A stretch of 64,000 nucleotides of DNA from contig CM055265.1 in assembly GCA_029237695.1 (NCBI GenBank), positions 84,004,447 to 84,068,446 on the forward strand. Reading direction: 5' to 3'. The DNA comes from Conchocele bisecta. Its lineage: Eukaryota > Mollusca > Bivalvia > Lucinida > Thyasiridae. Below are positions 56,275-64,000 of this stretch, piece after piece (position 1 is the first letter of the stretch; each line of letters opens with the position of its first letter). The position numbers and the translations under genes were made by a program. The notes beneath the pieces were generated by a model. It saw only the letters and a list, made by a program, of their open reading frames with translations. It made no database searches and was not told the origin of the DNA.

Positions 56275-59200
56275 AGCCAGGTTTTTTTTAAAAAAAATCC
56301 AGGCTATTGGATTGGCGAAAGGCGGGCGGGCGGGCCGGGCGGGCGGGCGGGCCGGGCGGGCAGCGTCCACAATCAATGTTAAGTTTTCGTGTTTGAGTCC
56401 ATTTCTTTGTTACTGTACCACCTAGGACCACCAAACTTTATTTCACAGCTTCATAATCAAGGGGTGCCCACCACATATCACTATCCAACATGTTACTTTT
56501 TTTTTATCTTGACCCATTTTTTCCGCGTAGTCGACTTGGCCATTTTCAATGTTAAGTTTTCGCGTTTACAATGTTAAGTTTTCGTGTTTAAGTCCATTTC
56601 TTTGGTACTGTACCACCTAGGACCACCAAACTTTAATTTCACAGCTTCATAATCAAGGGGTGCCCACCACATATCACTATCCAACATGTTACTTTTTTTT
56701 TAACTTGACCCATTTTTTCCGCGCAGTAGACTTAGCCATTTTCAATGTTAAGTTTTCGCGTTTACAATGTTAAGTTTTGGTGTTTAAGTCCATTTCTTTG
56801 GTACTGTACAACCTAGGACCACCAAACTTTCACAGCTTCATAACCAAGGGGTGCCTACCACATACAACTATCCAACATGTGACCATTTTTTTACCTTCAC
56901 CTATTATTTCTACGTAATTGACTTAGCCATTTTCAACGTTAACGTACGTCTGGTTAAAGTTTTTTGCTTAAAACTTTTTCGTTATACTATTTCTCTGCAA
57001 CTGCTTCGCCCATTACCTTGAAACTTCACATGGGTGTTTATCATCATCCATATTTTCATTCTAACCCCCAACCGTGCGGCCCCTGTGCACAATGTCAAGA
57101 TCAAATTACTTTGAATTTTTTTGTTAAAGTTTTTTCGTGTACTATATCTCTGCAACTGCTTCACCCAATACCTTGATACTTCACATGGGTGTTTATCATC
57201 ATTGTCGCACCTGCTTGCGGAAAGCGCGATCCTGTGCCCAATGTCAAGGTCAAATTACTTTGAATTTTTAGCCAGGTTTTTTGAAAAAAAATCCAGGCTA
57301 TTGGATTGGCGAAAGCCGGGCGCGCGGGCGGCGGGCGGGCGGCGGGGGGCGGGGGGCGCGGGCGGGCGGCGGGCGGCGTCCACAATCAATGTTAAGTTTT
57401 CGTGTTTGAGTCCATTTCTTTGTTACTGTACCACCTAGGACCACCAAACTTTCACAGCTTCATAATCAAGGGGTGCCCGCCACACATCACTATCCAACAT
57501 GTTACTTTTTTTTTAATTTCACCCATTTTTTTCGCGTAGTCGACTTAGCCATTTTCAATGTTAAGTTTTCGCGTTTACAATGTTAAGTTTTCGTGTTTAA
57601 GTCCATTTCTTTGGTACTGTACCACCTAGGACCACCAAACTTTCACAGCTTCATAATCAAGGGGTACCCACCACATATCACTATCCAACATGTTACTTTT
57701 TTTTTTAACTTCACCCATTTTTTCCGCGCAGTCGACTTAGCCATTTTCAATGTTAAGTTTTCGCGTTTACAATGTTAAGTTTTCGTGTTTAAGTCCAATT
57801 CTTTGGTACTGTACCACCTAGGACCACCAAACTTTCACAGCTTCATAACCAAGGGGTGCCTACCACATACAACTATCCAACATGTGACCATTTTTTTACC
57901 TTCATCTATTATTTCTACGTAATTGACTTAGCCATTTTCAACGTTAACTTTTTAACGTACGTCTGGTTAAAGTTTTTTGGTTAAAACTTTTTTGTTATAC
58001 TATATCTCTGCAACTGCTTCGCCTATTACCTTGAAACTTCACATGGGTGTTTATCATCATCCATATTTTCATTCTAACCCCCAACCGTGCGGCCCCTGTG
58101 CCCAATGTCAAGGTCAAATTACTTTGAATTTTTTTGTTAAAGTTTTTTCGTGTACTATATCTCTGCAACTGCTTCACCCAATACCTTGATACTTCACATG
58201 GGTGTTTATCATCATTGTCGCACCTGCTTGCGGAAAGTGCGATCCTGTGCCCAATATCAAGGTCAAATTACTTTGAATTTTTTGTTAAAGTATTTTCGTG
58301 TACTATATCTCTGCAACTGCTTCACCCAATACCTTGATACTTCACATGGGTGTTTATCATCATTGTCGCACCTGCTTGCGGAAAGCGCGATCCTGTGCCC
58401 AATGTCAAGGTCAAATTACTTTGAATTTTTTTGTTAAAGTTTTTTCGTGTACTATATCTCTGCAACTGCTTCACCCAATACCTTGATACTTCACATGGGT
58501 GTTTATCATCATTGTTGCACCTGATTGCGGAAAGCGCGATCCTGTGCCCAATGTCAAGGTCAAATTACTTTGAATTTTTTTGTTAAAGTTTTTTCGTGTA
58601 CTATATCTCTGCAACTGCTTCACCCAATACCTTGATACTTCACATGGGTGTTTATCATCATTGTCGCACCTGCTTGCGGAAAGCGCGATCCTGTGCCCTA
58701 TGTCAAGTTCAAATTACTTTGAATTTTTTTGTTAAAGTTTTTTCGTGTACTATATCTCTGCAACTGCTTCACCCAGTACCTTGATACTTCACATGGGTGT
58801 TTATCATCATTGTCACACCTGCTTGCGGAAAGCGCGACATCGTCGGCATTTTGGCATACGTCCGTCCGTTCATCCGTGTGTCCGGTTAAAGTTTTATGGT
58901 TAATGTTTTTCCATCTACTATATCTATTTTTTTAGTGTCCATGCCTCGCCCCAAGGCGCGACATGCAGGCCACGGCCATCTAGTCTACAAAAAGTCGGTA
59001 TAATTATGTTATCCAAGTGTCTATGCTTGGAAAAAACCTGGCCTTCGTGGCTTTGCCTCGTTTCTTGTTTGTTAAAGTTTTTTCCTGTACTATATCTCTG
59101 CAACTGCTTCACCCAATACCTTGATACTTCACATGGGTGTTTATCATCATTGTCGCACCTGCTTGCAGAAAGCGCGATCCTGTGCCCTATGTCAAGTTCA

Positions 59201-59559
59201 AATTACTTTGAATTTTTTTGTTAAAGTTTTTTTGTGTACTATATCTCTGCAACTGCTTCACCCAATACCTTGATACTTCACATGGGTGTTTATCATCATT
59301 GTCACACCTGCTTGCGGAAAGCGCGATATCGTCGGCATTTTGGCATACGTCCGTCCGTTCGTCCGTGTGTCTGGTTAAAGTTTTTTGGTTAAAGTTTTTC
59401 CATCTACTATATCTATTTTTTTAGTGTCCATTCCTCGCCCCAAGGCGCGACATGCAGGCCACGGCCATCTAGTCTACAAAAAGTGGGTATAATTATGTTA
59501 TCCAAGTGTCTATGCTTGGAAAAAACCTGGCCTTCGTGGCTTTGCCTCGTTTCTTGTTT
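56275..59559 (+). mobile_element. Family F element F8, nested in F7
   Basis: Starts AGCCAGGTTTTTTTT in the T-run of F7 after CAACATGTTACTTTT; ends TTTCTTGTT at 59559, after which F7 resumes TTTTAACTTGACCC. Contains F9. Confidence 0.75.
57270..59069 (+). mobile_element. Family F element F9, nested in a B-type unit of F8
   Basis: Left flank ATTACTTTGAATTTTT, right flank TGTTAAAGTTTTTTCC; uninterrupted units read GAATTTTTTTGTTAAAG. Starts AGCCAGGTTTTTTG with a GC tract rich in GGGG runs, ends TTTCTTGTT at 59069. Includes five B-type units of 148 bp (58140-58800). Exact insertion, no duplication. Confidence 0.8.
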
Positions 59560-60686
59560 TTTAACTTGACCCATTTTTTCCGCGCAGTCGACTTAGCCAT
59601 TTTCAATGTTAAGTTTTCGCGTTTACAATGTTAAGTTTTCGTGTTTAAGTCCATTTCTTTGGTACTGTACCACCTAGGACCACCAAACTTCCACAGCTTC
59701 ATAATCAAGGGGTGCCCACCACATATCACTATCCAACATGTTACTTTTTTTTTTAACTTGACCCATTTTTTCCGCGCAATCGACTTAGTCATTTTCCATG
59801 TTAAGTTTTCGCGTTTACAATGTTAAGTTTTCGTGTTTAAGTCCATTTCTTTGGTACTGTACCACCTAGGACCACCAAACTTTCACAGCTTCATAACCAA
59901 GGGGTGCCTACCACATACAACTATCCAACATGTGACCATTTTTTTACCTTCACCTATTATTTCTACGTAATTGACTTAGCCATTTTCAACGTTAACTTTT
60001 TAACGTACGTCTGGTTAAAGTTTTTTGCTTAAAAATACTATATCTCTGCAACTGCTTCGCCCATTACATTGAAACTTCACATGGGTGTTTATCATCATCC
60101 ATATTTTCATTCTACCCCCCAACCGTGCTGCCCCTGTGCCCAATGTCAAGGTCAAATTACTTTGAATTCTTTTGTTAAAGTTTTTTCGTGTACTAGATCT
60201 CTGCAACTGCTTCACCCAATACCTTGATACTTCACATGGGTGTTTATCATCATTGTTGCACCCGCTGGCGGAAAGCGCGATATCGTCGGCATTTTGGCAT
60301 ACGTCCGTCCGTACGTCCGTACGTCCGTGTGTCCGGTTAAAGTTTTTTCGTTAAAGTTTTTCCATCTACTATATCTATTTTTTTAGTGTCCATGCCTCGC
60401 CCCAAGACGCGACATGCAGGCCACGGCCATGTAGTCTACAAAAAGTGTGTATAATTATGTAATCCAAGGAAAAAACCTGGTCTTCGTGGCTTTGCCACGT
60501 TTCTTGTTATATACAATTCTATATAGGGTACAGAGTTTGTGTACACAACTCCTCCGAAACCATTCAATCAATCGATCTGAAACTATACACACGTCTTCTA
60601 CACATATTGATGATGGTGCACTTTGGTGTTTTTATGCCGAATAAATATTTTTTAACAAAAATATCACCATTTTTTCTACATTTTTT

Positions 60687-62016
60687 AGCTCACTTGAGCG
60701 AAGCTCATGTGAGCTATTGTTACCGCAATGTGTCCGTCGTCGTCCGTTGTCGTCCGTCGTCCGTGAACATTTCCAAACGTCTTCTCCTCGGTAACCATTG
60801 GGCCTATAGTCACCAAACTTGATGGTCATGGTCCTTATGTAGGGGGATTGCAAAATTGTTAAAATGACGTCATTACGTAATACAAGGTGGCCGCCGTCTA
60901 AAAATAGCACAAATTCTCAAAAAATCTTCTTCTCAAGAACCACTAACCGGATGTCGACAAAACTTGGTAGGAATGATCAATGTACAATGCTCTTTCAAAG
61001 TTGTTAAAATGGTGACCGCGGGGTCAAAAATAGGCGTGGCCCATGGGGTCAAATTGGGGTCAAATTTTATTTTTGACCTAATATGGTCATGTCGTATATC
61101 AAATTGAAGGTATCAATGAGGCGATCACTCTGGTGCATTTTTTGTTGAAATCGGATGGTTATGTCATCCAAGATGGCCGCCAAAAGGTCAAAATGTTGTT
61201 CTTTTATTAGAGATTTCAAAATTCTTCTTCACATGAACCGCTTGGCCCATGATAGCCAAACTTAAAAGTTATGGTCCATGTGTGAAGCCTTTTCAGATTT
61301 GTTAAAATGGAGGTCATCGCTAATCCAAGATGGCCGCCGTCTAAAAATAGCATAAATTCTTAAAAAATCTTCTCATGAACCGCTAGCTGGATTTCGACGA
61401 AACTTGGTAGGAATGATCAATGTACAATGCTCTTTCAAAGTTGTTAAAATGGTGACCCCGGGGTCAAAAATGGGCGTGGCCCGTGGGGTCAATTGGTGTC
61501 AAATTTTATTTTTGACCGAATATGGTCATATTATATATCAAATCGAAGGTATCAATGAGGCGATCACTCTGGTGCATTTTTTGTTGAAATCGGATTGTCA
61601 TATCATCCAAGATGGCCGCCGAAATGTCAAACGGTCGTTCTTTTATTAGAGATTTAAAAATTCTTCTTCACATGAACTGCTTGGCCCATGGTAGCCAAAC
61701 TTAAAAGTTATGGTCCATGGGTGAAGCCTTTTCAGATTTGTTAAAATGGAGGTCATCGCTAATCCAAGATGGCCACCATCTAAAAATAGCCTAAATTCTT
61801 AAAAAAATCTTCTCATGAACCGCTAGCCGGATTTCGACGAAACTTGGTAGGAATAATCGCTGTACAATGCTCTTTCAAAGTTGTTAAAATGGTGTCAAAA
61901 ATGGGCGTGGCCCTGTGGGGTCAAATTGGGGTCAAACACATGAACTCAATGTCACATTCTCCTCTGGTGTTCATGGAGTCAGGTGAGCGAATTAGGGCCA
62001 TCATGGCCCTCTTGTT
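60687..62016 (+). mobile_element. Hairpin-ended element, family A (A3, complete, 1330 bp)
   Basis: 5' AGCTCACTTGAGCGAAGCTC hairpin; three internal modules (GGATTTCGACGAAACTTGGT etc.); 3' CAGGTGAGCGA, AGGGCCATCATGGCCCT, CTTGTT at 62016. One more module than A2, and the last is truncated at the same point (GGGTCAAACACATGAACTC versus A2 TTAAAACACATGAACTC). Confidence 0.8.
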
Positions 62017-62260
62017 ATCCAATTCTATATAATTTCTACTTTACACATCTATACCTAAATTAGTATACCTGTTTAGTACAACGAGAGGAAGAAATAATGC
62101 TATAGTTTCAAATTCTCATTAATATTTCTTGCCTTGGCGACAGCTTCACATTTCTGCATCTTCGCTGTCTGGCCCATTTTCGACGGGCGTATTTTGTTAC
62201 TTACGGCACTCTTGTTATTTTATCCTATTTTTTCAAAAATTTCTTGATATGCACCTTTAA

Positions 62261-62496
62261 CTCTTTGCATGCTAGCGGCGAAAATATCCGCCAAACAAAT
62301 TAGGACTATATGTTTTATTTCTCTCTGTAAATATGTCTTGGAATTTCATTAGAATTGAGTCCTCAGGACTCAATTCTAATGAAATTCCAAGACATATTCA
62401 TGATATTTAAAAGGAGAAATAAAAGAAAATATGATGAATTTTTGTCCGCTAGTTTTGAACTATTTATAGCCCACAAGTTTCCCAGCATGCAAAGAG
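62261..62496. mobile_element. TTAA-flanked palindromic MITE (R1)
   Basis: TTAA at 62257-62260 and 62497-62500; perfect 13-bp TIR CTCTTTGCATGCT. Inner palindrome GAATTTCATTAGAATTGAGT with its exact inverse around CCTCAGG. Confidence 0.8.
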
Positions 62497-62500
62497 TTAA

Positions 62501-62874
62501 ATATCAATAAATATAAAACAAAGGAATCTACAACCTAACAGTTGATAACTGTAGACAAAACACAAGGTCTGGGAATTTTTTTCTGCACACTGTGACACAT
62601 TGTGTATCAAAAGTCCTGGTCTACAGAAAAGTTGGGTTTGTTAACCACGTTCGAATTGGAAGCAGAAAAGAAAACTAACCATAGGTAATAACAGTCATCA
62701 GTGTAACTTTATTCATACTGTAACATCATAAGGACATAAACTCAACTATTATACATTAGAATGTATGTTGAACAGTACTTATATGCAACCTTTAATAGCA
62801 CTTGATTAACATAGATATTCTCACATTTACAGTTGGTTCACGGCATATCACCGTGGGCGTCTAGTTTTAACCCT
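62501..62874. other. Segment without recognised feature
   Basis: No repeat end, palindrome or coding signal recognised. Confidence 0.4.
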
Positions 62875-62878
62875 TTAA

Positions 62879-63077
62879 CCCTCACTACGCGGGAGATGAA
62901 AATTGTTGTCTGCTGTTTGTGCCTTAATTCTTAACAAAGAAAAACTATTTTGACATCACATGAGAATCGTCTCCAATGGAGACGATTCTCATGCGCTGCC
63001 AAACAGGTTTTTATCGTGAAATATTGAATATAAAACATTTCCAGCAGACGACAAAATTTAATTCAGCGTAGTAAGGG
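62879..63077. mobile_element. TTAA-flanked palindromic MITE (R2)
   Basis: CCCTCACTACGCGGG at the left, GCGTAGTAAGGG at the right, TTAA outside both. The centre GAGAATCGTCTCCAATGGAG and inverse form a perfect stem; GTTGTCTGCTG / CAGCAGACGAC are paired inside. Confidence 0.75.
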
Positions 63078-63339
63078 TTAAAAGTGGGATCTAAATTGAG
63101 TATTTTTTATTTCCATTTTTTTTCGTAATAAAATCATGTTTTTATGTGTTGGCAAAACATGATTTTATTATGAATTAAAACAAAGTTGAAAAGACGACGG
63201 ACAACAATTTTATTTCCCGCCTTTTAAAGGTTAGCCCTTTCAATGGAAAAATTACAAAAAAATAAAGTGTTTTACGTTCCAGCAACAGCTATGGTGAGAT
63301 AGAGACATACCCTATAAATGGACTTGATGTCTACATTAA

Positions 63340-63542
63340 CCCTTAACTGCTGAATAAAATGTTGTCGTCTGCTGTTTATTTTCTAACTTGAATTAAAATC
63401 AAAAACATGCTTGGACATCATTTTAGAATCATTTCCAATGGAAATGATTCTAAAGTGTTGTCAAAGCATGTTTTTATTTATAAATGAAAACAAAATATAC
63501 AGCAACAGCAGACGACAATTTTTGTGTCTAGCATTCTAAGGG
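63340..63542. mobile_element. TTAA-flanked palindromic MITE (R3)
   Basis: CCCTTAACTGCTGAATAAAA... and inverse ending CTAAGGG, TTAA on both sides; inner GTTGTCGTCTGCTG / CAGCAGACGACAA and AGAATCATTTCCAATGGAAA. Related to R2, 43330-43445 and the palindrome in 55385-55620. Confidence 0.75.
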
Positions 63543-63544
63543 TT

Positions 63545-63700
63545 AAAAAATTGTTCCATGTTTTCTTTATTTCTAAACAAATATATTTGGCAGCAATATT
63601 GAATCTCCTCTTAGTAGAGCAGAAGATTCTCATGTGCTGCCGAAACATATTTCTGTTGAAAAGATGATATAAATGTAAAGAAAACGCAGACGACGACAAA
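63545..63700. mobile_element. Family R-like palindrome, right end replaced
   Basis: GGCAGCAATATTGAATCTCC...AGATTCTCATGTGCTGCC around CTCTTAGTAGAG; GCAGACGACGACAAAAT is present but the TTAA-CCC right end is replaced by the tandem repeat that follows. Confidence 0.5.
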
Positions 63701-63850
63701 ATAAAAAATTTCCCCATTGAAAAAAAAAAAATTCCCCATGAAAATAAAAAATTTCCCCATTGAAAATAAAAAATTTCCCCATTGAAAATAAAAAATTTCC
63801 CCATGAAAATAAAAAATTTCCCCATTGAAAATAAAAAATGTCCCCATTGA
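63701..63850 (+). repeat. 21/22-bp tandem repeat, 7 copies
   Basis: AAAATAAAAAATTTCCCCAT with TG or TTG, so units are 21 or 22 bp, spaced through 63711, 63733, 63754, 63776, 63798, 63819 and 63841. Produces meaningless reverse open frames. Confidence 0.85.
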
Positions 63851-64000
63851 AAGGGTCAATAAAAATATTTATCAAATTGATTATCGTCAATGAAAATTGT
63901 TTCAATGAAACAGTGGTTTCACTCCTGGCAGTTTTATGTACTAACGATGGGTAACTTGTGTCCGAAGTACCAGCTATTTTGGCTTTCTTCTTATATTTTT

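Larger units (their letters stand above)
55936..60508 (+). mobile_element. Family F element F7 (outermost of three)
   Basis: Starts AGCCAGGGCGGGCGG after CTACATTTTT, with the hairpin deleted; ends AAAAAACCTGG...TTTCTTGTT at 60508. The 3' stem here is the perfect CGTGGCTTTGCCACG. Contains F8. Confidence 0.7.
55884..62216 (+). mobile_element. Hairpin-ended element, family I (I3), holding F7 and A3
   Basis: Starts ATACGAAACGGTACGTATTATG-like (degenerate hairpin), ends ACGGGCGTATTTTG...CACTCTTGTT. Its own sequence is only 55884-55935, 60509-60686 and 62017-62216. Two of its internal units carry CTACATTTTT followed by CAATTCTATATA; F7 is inserted in the first and A3 in the second at the same place. 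Confidence 0.65.
55254..62256. mobile_element. TTAA-flanked palindromic element V, host of a deep nest
   Basis: Left arm from 55254 (AGGGACATATATCGG, TTTGAAAAAATACTATGAAA) is matched in inverse by 62217-62256 (ATTTTATCCTATTTTTTCAA, GATATGCACCT), with TTAA at both outer ends (55250-55253, 62257-62260). Inside, 55640-55883 has a second inverted pair (GATACTAGGAC..., ATGGTACATAAGTATCAG) and a family R palindrome at about 55385-55620. It is split after CATTTTTATTTTT by I3. Confidence 0.6.

Noticed and set aside
63478..63905. Reverse open frames of 82-115 codons rich in Phe and Gly
   Set aside because: Produced by the A-rich 21/22-bp repeat; no coding signal.

Overview
Animal nuclear DNA, almost certainly from a bivalve mollusc (probably a heterodont clam; this is inferred from the style of the repeats, not proven). 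The only protein-coding host gene I can support is a complete, 8-exon, plus-strand WWOX orthologue (WW domain-containing oxidoreductase, 405 aa, 2151-47225). All splice sites are GT/AG and every junction keeps frame. Its introns (450 bp to 19.5 kb) and both flanks are packed with mobile DNA. I see no second host gene, no true tRNA/rRNA gene and no CRISPR.

Layout. 1-2040: diverged repeats upstream of the gene, with one palindromic MITE. 2041-2150: probable core promoter and a CAA-rich leader. 2151-47225: WWOX. Intron 1 holds a long-TIR element, nested hairpin-ended repeats, two MITEs and a SINE. Intron 2 holds one SINE split into three pieces by several nested elements. Intron 3 is two truncated MITEs. 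Intron 4 holds a 6 kb-class LINE inserted in a hairpin-ended repeat and itself interrupted by another copy of that repeat. Introns 5-7 hold more of the same plus a 38-bp tandem array and a tRNA-derived SINE. 47226-64000: SINEs, a probable solo LTR with 5-bp target duplication, many palindromic MITEs, and a nest about 7 kb long (55254-62256) at least five levels deep.

The most interesting signal is a common grammar behind at least nine repeat families (A-I) that look unrelated in sequence. Each starts, usually right after a T-run, with a terminal hairpin. Where the 3' end is present it carries a box that repeats the distal arm of that 5' hairpin (and so is complementary to the 5' terminus), then usually a short palindrome, and ends in TTGTT, CTAGTT or a close variant. 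Copies inserted into other copies give filled and empty sites side by side: insertion is inside T-runs with no target duplication. This is the architecture known for Helentrons and their non-autonomous derivatives (HINEs), rolling-circle-type elements. No Rep/helicase protein is encoded here, so they would depend on an enzyme from elsewhere. Family letters (A, B, C ... V, W, X, Y) are mine, for this window only. All calls rest on reading the sequence; no database search was possible.
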